NCBI GenBank assembly: GCA_015061495.1
Contig: SUWL01000030.1
Location: 1-32,971, forward strand
DNA: 32,971 nt
Direction of reading: 5' to 3'
Source: Lentisphaerota bacterium
GTDB taxonomy: Bacteria > Verrucomicrobiota > Lentisphaeria > Victivallales > Victivallaceae
Under the pieces are notes generated by a model that saw nothing but the letters and a program-made list of their open reading frames with translations, did no database searches and was not told where the DNA came from. Shown piece by piece: positions 10,526 through 18,884 of the stretch. A program made the position numbers and the translations under genes. Position 1 is the first letter of the stretch; each line of letters begins with the position of its first letter.

Positions 10526-11689
10526 TCACTCCTCTTTTACCTCAAATGCCCGCCTCAACCCTTCGCCGGTAAAGTTGAATGACAGCACCGCAATAAAAAG
10601 TGCCGCCCCCGGAAAAAAGGTCAGATGCCAGTACTCCATGGGGTTGTCAAACGCCTGCCGCAGCAAATTACCCCAGCTTGCCGTCGGCGGCTGGACTCCG
10701 AATCCCAGAAAACTCAAACCGCTTTCACCGATGATCGCCCCAGCCACGCCAAAGGTGAAACTGATCAGCACCGGTGCCGAAATATTCGGCAGCAGATGCC
10801 GGAACATGATCCGCCACGGAGAAACCCCCGAAACGATACAGCTTTGCACATACGCCAGCGAACTCTCTTTAAGCGTTTCACCGCGCACCAGAAATGCCAG
10901 ATTTATCCACCCGGTAAGCCCGATCACCAGAATCACCAGCGGTATGGATTCACCGATCCGGTAATCCCCCAGCATCGACATCAATATCAACAGCAGCAAA
11001 AAAGTCGGGAAACAGAGCAGAATTTCCACCAGACGCATAAACAGCAGATCAAATGTCCCCCGGAAAAATCCCGCACACATCCCGACCGTCAAACCGATCG
11101 CCATTGCCAGTACCGTTGCCAGCAATCCGGTTGCCAGCGACACTCTCGCTCCGTAGATGAGTCTCGCCGCCAGATCCCTGCCGACATCATCACACCCGAG
11201 AATATGTTCATCATCCGGAGAAGCACACGGCACTCCGGCGATCTCATCGGGTCCATAGGGAATGGGCGCAAAGAGGGCGAAACGGGCATTTTTGGTGCTT
11301 TCCCGGTAATTTTGCCGGTCCATCACCGGTTCAGTGCCGGTGAATGCCCCGGCAGTGAACAGTACCGCAGCTGTCAGCAGGAGAATTTTGACCGCTTTTC
11401 GCTTGAATACGGTCAGTATCACAACGGCCGCGGGCAGAAACAATGCCAGGAAATTGAAGAGTTTCTCCACCATAATTTCGGAACTTTCCGGAGCAAAGAT
11501 GAAGCGCAGAAACGGCAGCGACCACCTGCCGTCTGCCGAAATCAGCAACAGCGGTCGGCCATTGGCGATGAATGGCGCGTAGACCGCCGGGATCAGCAGC
11601 AATATGATCCCCGCCGCTCCGGTCAGCGCGATCCGGTCACCGGCAAAACGGCGCAACGCCCGGTACAGAGGATTGACGGCACCGCTCAT
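10526..11689 (-). CDS. oppC: Peptide/nickel-type ABC transporter permease (OppC/DppC family)
   Basis: This is an inner-membrane permease subunit of a peptide-class ABC importer, 387 residues. The typical entry segment HILGCDDVGRDLAARLIYGARVSL precedes five to six hydrophobic helices. The EAA loop that contacts the ATPase is in the region of GVSPWRIMFRHLLPN, and the C-terminus has the family motif GESGLSFLGFGVQPP. It is longer than E. coli OppC because of about 90 extra N-terminal residues with two further hydrophobic segments. The start overlaps the binding-protein stop (ATGA). No OppB-type permease and no ATPase gene is adjacent, so the rest of the transporter must be encoded elsewhere. Confidence 0.9.
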   Translation of the reverse strand: MSGAVNPLYRALRRFAGDRIALTGAAGIILLLIPAVYAPFIANGRPLLLISADGRWSLPFLRFIFAPESSEIMVEKLFNFLALFLPAAVVILTVFKRKAVKILLLTAAVLFTAGAFTGTEPVMDRQNYRESTKNARFALFAPIPYGPDEIAGVPCASPDDEHILGCDDVGRDLAARLIYGARVSLATGLLATVLAMAIGLTVGMCAGFFRGTFDLLFMRLVEILLCFPTFLLLLILMSMLGDYRIGESIPLVILVIGLTGWINLAFLVRGETLKESSLAYVQSCIVSGVSPWRIMFRHLLPNISAPVLISFTFGVAGAIIGESGLSFLGFGVQPPTASWGNLLRQAFDNPMEYWHLTFFPGAALFIAVLSFNFTGEGLRRAFEVKEE

Positions 11690-13518
11690 TTGCCGCCTCC
11701 GGACAATTCAGATAATGACAGCGGCTTGAATCCCGCTTTGCTCGCCGCCCGTTTGACCGGGTCGATGGAGAGGTATTTCCAGCGGGTGAAACTGAAATCA
11801 TGCGGCACGCTGTTACCCAGCCAGTCGTAGCGCAGCACCCCGGAAACCGGGAAACCTTCGCAGATCCAGACACACCTGTCAAAAAGCAGTTTCACCATCT
11901 TCTCATAAAGAGCCGTCCGTTCCGGAGAATCCTCCATGGTCACGGCTTTTTCATACATCCGGTCAAATTCCGCATCGGCAAATCCGCAGTAGTTGCAGCT
12001 GCCGATGTTTCCGGAATAAAAGAGCTGCAGGAAGTTCAGTGCATCCGGGTAATCACCGATCCATGAATAACGGAAAAGCTGAAATTTGCCCCGCCGCAAT
12101 TTGTCGGAAAAACGCGGACGGCTGTTGAGCCGGGAAATCACCGTTATCCCCGCCTTGCTCCAGTCATCTGCTGCCAGTTCTCCCATCTGCCGGTGACCGG
12201 TGGTGGAACCTGCCTGATCAAAGGTCAACTCCAGTTTCTCTCCGGTCGCCGGATCGATACCGCCGGGATAACCTGCTTCAGCCAGCAACCGGGCGACCTC
12301 CGCACGGTCCGGGTGTTCTGCCGGGGGAGCGGGGATATGCCCCGCCACTCCGGGTGGTATCGGTCCTGCCGCCGCCAGCAGCATCCCGGAAGCATGGTCG
12401 ATCCGGCGGCGGATATCGTAAGCCTCGCGCAATGCCTGCCGCAGTTTCAGATTTTTACCCAGCACCGGATCCCGGAAGTTGAAACCCACATAGCGGATCT
12501 CAAATTCACTGCGCACATCCATTACCACCCGACGTGCCGCCAGTGCCGGAGAAAGCACTCCGCTGCCGGCAAGCGTTTCCTGATTATCCTTATCCAGAGC
12601 ATTGTAGTCCAGATTTCCCTGCAAAAAGAGCATCCACTGGGTCATGGGCTGACGGATCTGACTGATCACCACACCGTCGAGCAGCGGCAGACGGCGGGTG
12701 CGGTCTGCCGGATCTGCCGCCTGCGGGAAGTACTCCTCACGGTAGTCCGGATTTCTGGAAAAGCGCAAATGCAGATTGGGGATCCACTCATCGAGGACAA
12801 ATGGTCCGCTGCCGGCGGGATTGCGGGCGAGCTGTCCCCGTTTTTCAGCGGTCGCCGCCCGCCGGGAGACCACTGCGGCATTGGGCATGGCAAGCAAATA
12901 GAGGAAACCGGGATCGGGCTGATCCAGTGTCAATATGAATTTCCGGGGAGAAATGATCCTGATCCCGGGAATTTCCCGGTCGTAGACGGAGAGGTCACCT
13001 TTGGCGGTGTTTTCCGTGATTTTGCGGAACTCCCCGATGCCGCTGATCCGGTTGCGGTAGATCCAGTAGACCGGCGAATGGTTGCGGGCATCAGCGATCC
13101 GCAGGATGGAGAACTTCACATCCTGCGCCGTTACTTTACGGGAATCCCGGTCGGGAAATACCGGATCGGCGGCAAAGTAAAGATCATCCCGCAATTCGCA
13201 ACTGTAACTCCTGCCGTCGGCAGATATTTCCGGCATTTTGCTCAACATTGATGCCTGAAGTTTGTATGGGCGAGCCAGATAGTCATACTGCACGAGCGTA
13301 TCGTAGCACAGGGCGGTAAGATCCCGGCTCGCCAGATCATCGGCAAAAGCGGGGTCCAGACTTTTGACCGTCCCGCCGGCGGCACTGTACAAAATGCGCT
13401 GATCCGGCGATTCCTTCTCCGCTGCCGGAGAAGGACGGCAAAACCACACCGCCGCCGGGACAGCCGCCAGCAGCAGTGCGATGATTGCAGAGGTCAGGAT
13501 CAGCCGTTTGCGTTTCAT
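11686..13518 (-). CDS. oppA: Extracellular solute-binding protein, family 5 (OppA/DppA type)
   Basis: This 610-residue periplasmic binding protein of the peptide/oligopeptide ABC class starts with a basic N-terminus and a hydrophobic stretch (residues 6-26) that serves as signal peptide or membrane anchor; a Cys follows at about residue 27. Family 5 features include GTVKSLDPAFADD near the start of the mature domain, the DDLYFAADPVFPDRDSRKVTAQDVKFS segment, and a late lobe with YSGNIGSCNYCG. It is probably the ligand-capturing partner of the permease encoded directly downstream. Its ATG overlaps the rhaB stop (ATGA), with only weak Shine-Dalgarno character, so coupled translation is likely. 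The ligand may be an oligopeptide or glycan; sequence reading cannot decide. Confidence 0.88.
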   Translation of the reverse strand: MKRKRLILTSAIIALLLAAVPAAVWFCRPSPAAEKESPDQRILYSAAGGTVKSLDPAFADDLASRDLTALCYDTLVQYDYLARPYKLQASMLSKMPEISADGRSYSCELRDDLYFAADPVFPDRDSRKVTAQDVKFSILRIADARNHSPVYWIYRNRISGIGEFRKITENTAKGDLSVYDREIPGIRIISPRKFILTLDQPDPGFLYLLAMPNAAVVSRRAATAEKRGQLARNPAGSGPFVLDEWIPNLHLRFSRNPDYREEYFPQAADPADRTRRLPLLDGVVISQIRQPMTQWMLFLQGNLDYNALDKDNQETLAGSGVLSPALAARRVVMDVRSEFEIRYVGFNFRDPVLGKNLKLRQALREAYDIRRRIDHASGMLLAAAGPIPPGVAGHIPAPPAEHPDRAEVARLLAEAGYPGGIDPATGEKLELTFDQAGSTTGHRQMGELAADDWSKAGITVISRLNSRPRFSDKLRRGKFQLFRYSWIGDYPDALNFLQLFYSGNIGSCNYCGFADAEFDRMYEKAVTMEDSPERTALYEKMVKLLFDRCVWICEGFPVSGVLRYDWLGNSVPHDFSFTRWKYLSIDPVKRAASKAGFKPLSLSELSGGGK

Positions 13519-14993
13519 TTACCGGAAACAGCGTTGAATTTATCCGCGGCAGCGGCATATTTGGCAGCCATGGACGGATCAGGTTCAAACGTTTTGAGTG
13601 CAAATGAGTTGCGGATGACGTTGCGCACGGCGTCCAATCCGGCAAGTTCGCCTGCCGCCATTGCCTGCACCAGGATATTTCCGGCGGCAGTCGCTTCCAC
13701 CGGTCCGGCGACGACCCGGCGGTTGAGCGCGCTGGCGGCAAGTTCCATCAGAAATCCGTCTTTGGTACCGCCGCCGACCACATTCAAACAGGCGTAGGAG
13801 GTATCCAGCAATTTTTCAAACAACCCGAGTTTGACGCTGAAATAAAGTGCCAGACTGTCGTAAACCGCCCGGACGACTTCAGCATCGGAAACGTTTTCCC
13901 CCTGACCGGTGCGTTTGATAAATGCCCGGATATTGCCCGGCATATCTCCCGGAGCGGCAAATTCGGAACAGTTGGGATTGATGAAGTATTTGCACGGTTC
14001 ACTCTGGCGCGCCATATTCTCCATATCGTTGAATGAGAGGTTTCTGCCCGCTTCGTTCCAGACCCGGCGCAGCTCCTGAAACAGCCATGAACCCATGATG
14101 TTGGTCAGGAAACGGATCTTGCCGCCGACACCTCCCTCGTTGGTAATGGAAGCATTTTCGCTGTCGGCAGTCAATACCGGAACATCATTTTCCACGCCAA
14201 GCAGAGCCCAGGTACCGGCGGAGAGATACGCCCATTGACCTTCGGCAGGGGCAGGAGCCGCCGCCACGGCGCTGGCGGTATCATGGGAACCGCACTTGTA
14301 GATGGGGATGGGATCGCAGCCGAGCTGCGCACAAAGTTCCGCGCTGAGCATTCCGGCAGGAGTTCCGGCTTCCACGATCTCCGGGAAAATTTCCCGGGGC
14401 AGTCCCAGGCGGTCGATCAACTCCCAGTGCCAGCTGCGGCTTACCGGATCAAGCAGATTGGTGGTGGAACAAAAGGTGTATTCCGCCACCGGTTTGCCGC
14501 CCAGAGAGAGCGCAAGCGCATCGGGGATGGGCAGGAAAAAGGAGTCTTTGAAGTCTTCCGGATGTGCCTCCAGATGGGCGCACAACTGGTAGATGGTGTT
14601 CAAGGTCATGCACTGGATACCGGTGCAGCGGTAAAGTTCACTTTTAGAGATCTTCTGCCACACTTTTTCGGCGGCGGCGACTGTTCGCGGGTCCCGGTAG
14701 TTGTAGGGCAGACGGCGCATGGCGAGGGTCTTGCGGTCAAAGAAAACGTAATCCACGCCCCAGGTATCGATGGCGATGCCGTCAAGTTTCACGCCGGTTG
14801 CCAGAGCATTTTTCAAGCCGGTTTTCAACTCTTCGCAAAGCCGGGGATAATCCCAGAAAAAAGAGCCGTCTTTTTCGACCGGACCATTGGGGAAACGGTG
14901 AACTTCCCGCATCTCAAGTCTGCCGTTGTCCACACTGCCGATAATGGCGCGTCCACTGGATGCACCGAGGTCAAATGCCAGAAAATTTTTCAT
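13515..14993 (-). CDS. rhaB: Rhamnulokinase (FGGY carbohydrate kinase)
   Basis: RhaB phosphorylates L-rhamnulose at O1. The 492-residue product fits the family length. It begins with the ATP-binding segment AFDLGASSGRA (residues 6-16) and has DTWGVDYVFFD from residue 76, the GSHDTASAV catalytic region, and the C-terminal VVGGGTKDGFLMELAA segment. The reading frame is open for another 140 codons upstream, but that stretch overlaps hisA. The ATG at 14993, with AAGGG about 8 bases upstream and the family-typical N-terminus, is the real start. No rhamnose isomerase, aldolase or regulator lies nearby, so whether rhamnulose is the true substrate is open; the best specific match by motif is RhaB. 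Confidence 0.88.
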   Translation of the reverse strand: MKNFLAFDLGASSGRAIIGSVDNGRLEMREVHRFPNGPVEKDGSFFWDYPRLCEELKTGLKNALATGVKLDGIAIDTWGVDYVFFDRKTLAMRRLPYNYRDPRTVAAAEKVWQKISKSELYRCTGIQCMTLNTIYQLCAHLEAHPEDFKDSFFLPIPDALALSLGGKPVAEYTFCSTTNLLDPVSRSWHWELIDRLGLPREIFPEIVEAGTPAGMLSAELCAQLGCDPIPIYKCGSHDTASAVAAAPAPAEGQWAYLSAGTWALLGVENDVPVLTADSENASITNEGGVGGKIRFLTNIMGSWLFQELRRVWNEAGRNLSFNDMENMARQSEPCKYFINPNCSEFAAPGDMPGNIRAFIKRTGQGENVSDAEVVRAVYDSLALYFSVKLGLFEKLLDTSYACLNVVGGGTKDGFLMELAASALNRRVVAGPVEATAAGNILVQAMAAGELAGLDAVRNVIRNSFALKTFEPDPSMAAKYAAAADKFNAVSGK

Positions 14994-15015
14994 TTTCACA
15001 CCCTTGTAATTATGT

Positions 15016-15789
15016 TTATAGTTGTTTACTGTGACTGACAATAGTTTCAAAAGCGATCCTGCCGCCGAAAATATCCAGTGCCGAACCGATCGTATAGTCC
15101 ACTTTGCCTTTGCCGTGTTCTTCGATGAACCGGACATCCGCCAGCGAAGCGATGCCTCCGGCATAAACGCACTGCAGCGGTGAATATTCCGCGAGCATGG
15201 TGAGCAGTTCGCCGTCGATGCCGGAACATTTGCCTTCCACATCCACGGCATGGATGAGAAATTCGCAGCAGCTGTCAGCGAAACGTGCCAGAGTTGCGCC
15301 GTTGAGTTCCATACTGGTGAAGTTTTTCCACCGGTCAGTGACCACCATATAGCGGCCGTCGGGAGTTTTGCGGCAGGAAAGGTCAAGAATGATCCGTTCT
15401 TTGCCGACGGCACGGATCAGCTTACGCAGATTTTCCTCATAAAACTCCCCGTTGGCAAAGACGAAACTGGTGACGATCACCCCGCTGGCACCGGCGTCGA
15501 TAAAAGTACCGGCATTATCCGCATTGACTCCGCCGCCGAGCTGCAGCCCGCCGGGGTATGCCGCCAGAGCTTCCAGAGCGGCGGCATCGTTGCCGGACCC
15601 CAGACGGATGACATGACCGCCGGGCAGATCGTGTTTGCGGTAAAGTTCCGCATAGTAAGCGGGAGTTTCAGCGGAAACGAAGTTCGTCCGCAATCCGGCT
15701 TCGCCGCTGTCGGTATTCAGCGTACCGCCGACGATCTGTTTAACTTTGCCGTCATGCAGATCGATGCAGGGACGGAAGCGGGCTCTCAT
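15016..15789 (-). CDS. hisA: Phosphoribosylformimino-AICAR isomerase, eukaryotic type (HisA/HIS6)
   Basis: HisA catalyses the Amadori isomerisation of ProFAR in histidine synthesis. The 257-residue TIM-barrel protein reads much closer to the eukaryotic HIS6 subfamily than to ordinary bacterial HisA. Shared segments include CIDLHDGKVKQIVGGTL at the N-terminus, TNFVS, YYAELY, HVIRLG, QLGGGVN, DLSCRKTPDGRY, FLIHAVDVEGKCSGID, VYAGGIAS and GSALDIFGG. The first catalytic Asp is Asp10; the second lies in the DVEG segment. ATG 15789 is preferred over TTG 15795 because GGAGGAG is correctly spaced (8 bases) only for the ATG. It begins 2 bases after the preceding stop. No other his genes are in the window. 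Confidence 0.9.
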   Translation of the reverse strand: MRARFRPCIDLHDGKVKQIVGGTLNTDSGEAGLRTNFVSAETPAYYAELYRKHDLPGGHVIRLGSGNDAAALEALAAYPGGLQLGGGVNADNAGTFIDAGASGVIVTSFVFANGEFYEENLRKLIRAVGKERIILDLSCRKTPDGRYMVVTDRWKNFTSMELNGATLARFADSCCEFLIHAVDVEGKCSGIDGELLTMLAEYSPLQCVYAGGIASLADVRFIEEHGKGKVDYTIGSALDIFGGRIAFETIVSHSKQL

Positions 15790-15791
15790 AT

Positions 15792-16841
15792 TCAAAACTC
15801 CTCCGGTTCAATGAATTCCAGGATCCCGGCAGGACGTGCCAGATTGGCGCAGATCACCGAATTTACCAGTTCAGGAGCAGACACCTGCGCCGTGAAGCTC
15901 CCGCCGCGTTTGGCGGCAATGCCGGAAGCCCAGATGTAATCGTCAAAAACTTCGCCGAGCATACCGTGCGCTACCGCTCTGCCCGGACGGGAGATGTGGG
16001 AACCGTCAGTACAGCAGAATTTGCCGTCCAACTGCAAATGCAGATCTTTTGCCGTTGATTTGCGGACGAAGTTGCGGAATTCCCGGTGCAGAGCCGGAGC
16101 GGCGAAACAACCTGCAAGCGCGATATTTCCGCCGTTCTCCCCGCAATTTCCCGCCACCGGCGGCGGCAGGACGGCAAAGAGCGATTTGAACCGCCACGGA
16201 CGCTTCTCAACGACCGTATCTTCACCGGTGATCAGCACATGGCGCACCCAGTGGACACCCTCGCCGTCAACATAGATCCGGTGTTCCGCCGAAGCTCCGG
16301 CAATGGCGGCGGCGCCGTTGTGCCGGAAAAAGTCATCGCCGCTGTAAAATTCCGCCGCCGAACCGTCCGCGTAAATCACTCTGACCAACAGCGGCAGTTT
16401 GCCGGTTTCACAAACCGTCCCGACTGCCGGGACACTCCGGAATTCTCCGCCGTCAAGAAGATATTCCACCTTGTCTGGCTGCCCGCAAAATACGATCTCC
16501 TCCAGAAACAGATCGGTGATCCTGCCGCCGTTGTCTGCCGAAATATCGTCGGTGAATTCCACGATATCACCGGCAAAATTCCAGTGACGGCGCACACGGT
16601 ATTCACAGCCGAACGGGATCACGTTTTCACTGTCAACTTCCGCAGAGAGTGAATCGTTTGCCAGATGGCGGCGGAGTTTTTCCACCAGACCGGAGGCTTC
16701 ATCGAAATTCCCGGTTTTGATCCTGCGGATGCTCAATATCTGCCGATCACCGCAGAAACATGCAGCAGATTCCAAACCATCCGGATAGACTTCCAGACGG
16801 CTTGAGGGGGAAGCGATCTTCACCACCGGTTCAATTTTCAT
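15792..16841 (-). CDS. Hypothetical protein in the ricT-hisA unit
   Basis: I do not recognise this 349-residue protein. It has no signal peptide and no membrane helix. The composition alternates short charged and hydrophobic strands (for example YRVRRHWNFAGDIVEFTDDIS) and suggests an all-beta, sandwich-like fold of the kind seen in carbohydrate-related proteins, although no catalytic motif stands out. Its ATG overlaps the stop of the membrane HEXXH gene (ATGA), and hisA starts 2 bases after its stop, so all three are probably translated together. Codon use resembles that of the neighbours, so there is no sign of recent transfer. Confidence 0.8.
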   Translation of the reverse strand: MKIEPVVKIASPSSRLEVYPDGLESAACFCGDRQILSIRRIKTGNFDEASGLVEKLRRHLANDSLSAEVDSENVIPFGCEYRVRRHWNFAGDIVEFTDDISADNGGRITDLFLEEIVFCGQPDKVEYLLDGGEFRSVPAVGTVCETGKLPLLVRVIYADGSAAEFYSGDDFFRHNGAAAIAGASAEHRIYVDGEGVHWVRHVLITGEDTVVEKRPWRFKSLFAVLPPPVAGNCGENGGNIALAGCFAAPALHREFRNFVRKSTAKDLHLQLDGKFCCTDGSHISRPGRAVAHGMLGEVFDDYIWASGIAAKRGGSFTAQVSAPELVNSVICANLARPAGILEFIEPEEF

Positions 16842-17743
16842 AGATCAATTTCCTTCCTGGGGTCAAAAAAACGGTATTTTATCACTTGCCAGCGCACCTG
16901 CTGCGCCGCTTTTTGTTCCATCCATCCGGCAAGTGCCGCCGGGTCGCATTTTCCCAGCTCATCCAACTCTTCCGGAGTACAGCGGAAAAGCACCGCTTCG
17001 CACTTTTCCACCCCCGCCGACCGCAGAACCCTGCGGGCACCGGCAACCAGTTTGCGTGAAAAATGGTTGCGTACCAGCAGAAACAGCGGATAAACCGCCG
17101 CCATGATCCAGAATATCCACGAGGGAAATTCCGGATTCCACAGCGCCCGGAGCAATTCTGCGACCGGCAGCAGCATCACCGGCAGCAGAAATCCCCAGGC
17201 ATCTCTATCGGAAATAAAACAGTTTCCCAGATAACGGCGCAAGGGCGACGGCGAGGTCTGATAGGCGAAGTACTCTTCCAGCAGCGGTTCTTCCAGCACG
17301 TGGCGCACCGAGTGGCACAACTCATGGGCAAGCAGCTCCTCCCGGCGGTAGTTGAGAAATCTCCGGTGCTTCCGGAAGGCATTGCGGAGCAGAAATACCG
17401 CAAAATTGGCATCCGGATCGCCGATCAGACATCCTCCCCAGAGCAGACCGATCTGCTTTGTCAGGTAAAATCCCGGCACATGCCGGACGGCAAAACCGTA
17501 AAGATCTCCGGTGATCGCCGCAGCCTCCTCCGGAAGTTCCGGAGAGATGCGGTCCGCGGCACTGACGCTGAATGTATCAAACACCACCACCTGATCATTT
17601 GCGGCAAGTTCCGCATCAAACGCTTCATAAGTTCCGGCGATATCGCTTACCCGCTGCAAAAAATCCTCCGCCTGCTCATTTTCCCGGATCAGGAAGCCGG
17701 CGGCATCGAGTTCAGCAAGTTTTTCAAGCAATTCCGGATTCAC
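16838..17743 (-). CDS. Putative membrane-bound zinc metallopeptidase (HEXXH protein)
   Basis: The 301-residue product has a zincin-like motif HELCH at residues 140-144, in the context LLAHELCHSVRH. Acidic residues at 151-157 could provide the third zinc ligand. Two hydrophobic segments follow at about 184-201 and 208-225, and the N-terminal part lacks a signal peptide, so the HEXXH domain is probably cytoplasmic and membrane-tethered. The family is not one I can name. The start is GTG at 17743, overlapping the ricT stop (GTGA), with GGGAG about 10 bases upstream; no in-frame ATG is near. Proteolytic activity is inferred only from the motif, and a non-catalytic zinc-binding role is possible. 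Confidence 0.75.
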   Translation of the reverse strand: MNPELLEKLAELDAAGFLIRENEQAEDFLQRVSDIAGTYEAFDAELAANDQVVVFDTFSVSAADRISPELPEEAAAITGDLYGFAVRHVPGFYLTKQIGLLWGGCLIGDPDANFAVFLLRNAFRKHRRFLNYRREELLAHELCHSVRHVLEEPLLEEYFAYQTSPSPLRRYLGNCFISDRDAWGFLLPVMLLPVAELLRALWNPEFPSWIFWIMAAVYPLFLLVRNHFSRKLVAGARRVLRSAGVEKCEAVLFRCTPEELDELGKCDPAALAGWMEQKAAQQVRWQVIKYRFFDPRKEIDL

Positions 17744-18639
17744 TTTTTATTTGCTCCCGGATTGTTGTTTTTGCCGTTCGTTTTTTTATCCTGCTGGCGG
17801 TTTTTGCCGCCTTTGTCCGGATTATTGCCGTGCCGCTCCGGAGGACACACGGTGATCTCCGAAACATGGAAGACATGGACATTGCCGTTTTCAAAGGTGA
17901 CACTCACTTTGGAAGTAAGCAGATTGCGGTCGGTGATCCTGCCTTTACCGGAAGGTGTTTCGCAGAACTCTCCTTTGCGCGGCATCCCCTTTTCCAATTC
18001 CTGATAGCCCTCATGTTCATATTTGAGACAGCACTTCAACCTGCCGCACACTCCGGAAATCGTCCCGGGAGTGAGCAAAAGATCCTGCTCTTTTGCCATC
18101 TTGACGTTGATGGAATTGAACTCTTTAAGGAAGCGGTTGCAGCACAACACCTGACCGCAGACGGCAATGCCGCCGTAAATACCGGTTTCATCCCGCACGC
18201 CGATCTGCCGCAATTCGATCCGGACACTCAACGCCCGGGAAAGTTCTTTGACCAGCTCCCGGAAATCCACCCTGCCGTCGGCACAAAACTGCACGGTAAG
18301 CAATTTGCGGTCAAGAGTGTAGTGGGCATTGACCGGATTCATTTCCAGAGCGAGTTTTTCGATCCATTCCCGGACGATTGCCATATCAGCTTTGGCTTTG
18401 CTGCGGTTTTCAGCAGCTTCGGCAAGTTCCGGTTCTCCGGCACAGCGCAAAATCTGCGGCAGATCTTCGATCCTCGAAGTCATGCTCGGAGTCTCCAGCT
18501 GCGCACCGATAGTACCTAATTCTTCATAAAAATCTCTGCGGAAAACGCACAGATCACCCTTTTTGAGCGCCAGTTCTTCAGCGCCGCGAACCTCAAAGGA
18601 TGCGCCGTTCTCCAACTTGACTGTCCAGACTTTTTCCAT
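17740..18639 (-). CDS. ricT: PSP1-domain protein, RicT/YaaT-like
   Basis: This 299-residue protein belongs to the PSP1 C-terminal domain family typified by B. subtilis RicT (YaaT), a component of an Fe-S-containing complex that affects RNA processing and development. It has the characteristic cysteines Cys161, Cys166 and Cys167 (CGQVLCC) and Cys198, Cys203 and Cys204 (CGRLKCC), plus the LKYEHEGY segment. Residues from about 268 to the end form an Asn/Lys/Gly-rich, probably disordered tail. RicA and RicF partners are not visible here, so the complex may differ. It is the first gene of the nine-gene unit, with a promoter about 40 bases upstream of its start. Confidence 0.88.
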   Translation of the reverse strand: MEKVWTVKLENGASFEVRGAEELALKKGDLCVFRRDFYEELGTIGAQLETPSMTSRIEDLPQILRCAGEPELAEAAENRSKAKADMAIVREWIEKLALEMNPVNAHYTLDRKLLTVQFCADGRVDFRELVKELSRALSVRIELRQIGVRDETGIYGGIAVCGQVLCCNRFLKEFNSINVKMAKEQDLLLTPGTISGVCGRLKCCLKYEHEGYQELEKGMPRKGEFCETPSGKGRITDRNLLTSKVSVTFENGNVHVFHVSEITVCPPERHGNNPDKGGKNRQQDKKTNGKNNNPGANKK

Positions 18640-18686
18640 AATGTGATTCCATAATTCAACAGGTGTTCAACTTTTCTCATCAACAC

Positions 18687-18715
18687 AATATAGCAGTTCA
18701 AACGCACATTTACAA
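18687..18715 (-). promoter_or_regulatory. Sigma-70-type promoter for the ricT-hisA-rhaB-hydE unit
   Basis: On the minus strand TTGTAA (18715-18710) and TATATT (18692-18687) are 17 bases apart. The predicted start near 18680 gives a leader of about 40 bases. It lies back-to-back with the purA promoter in the 245-base divergent region 18640-18884, which holds no other gene or structured RNA that I can see. Confidence 0.5.
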
Positions 18716-18777
18716 GCACCGTCATCCAAATCCGCGCGCGTTTAATGAAGAAATCATCAAAAAAAACACATAACTGT

Positions 18778-18806
18778 TTGAAAAAACACTCCATCCATGC
18801 TATTTT
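18778..18806 (+). promoter_or_regulatory. Sigma-70-type promoter for purA
   Basis: TTGAAA (18778-18783) and TATTTT (18801-18806) are 17 bases apart, followed by a second AT-rich TATAAT-like stretch (18806-18811). An A-rich segment just upstream (near 18759-18767) could act as an UP element. The expected leader is about 70 bases. Confidence 0.5.
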
Positions 18807-18884
18807 ATAATTCAAGTATTTATTTGCAACCAACCGCTCCGGCTTGAAATCAAAGGCGGAGCATAAAATCTTGGAGAAACTGTT

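Noticed and set aside
9414-11830. Long plus-strand frames opposite hydE, oppC and oppA
   Set aside because: They are mirror frames of well-supported genes, with Arg/Pro/Gln-rich composition and no motifs.
14994-15413. In-frame upstream extension of rhaB by about 140 codons
   Set aside because: It overlaps hisA in another frame, and the family N-terminus with its ribosome site lies at ATG 14993.
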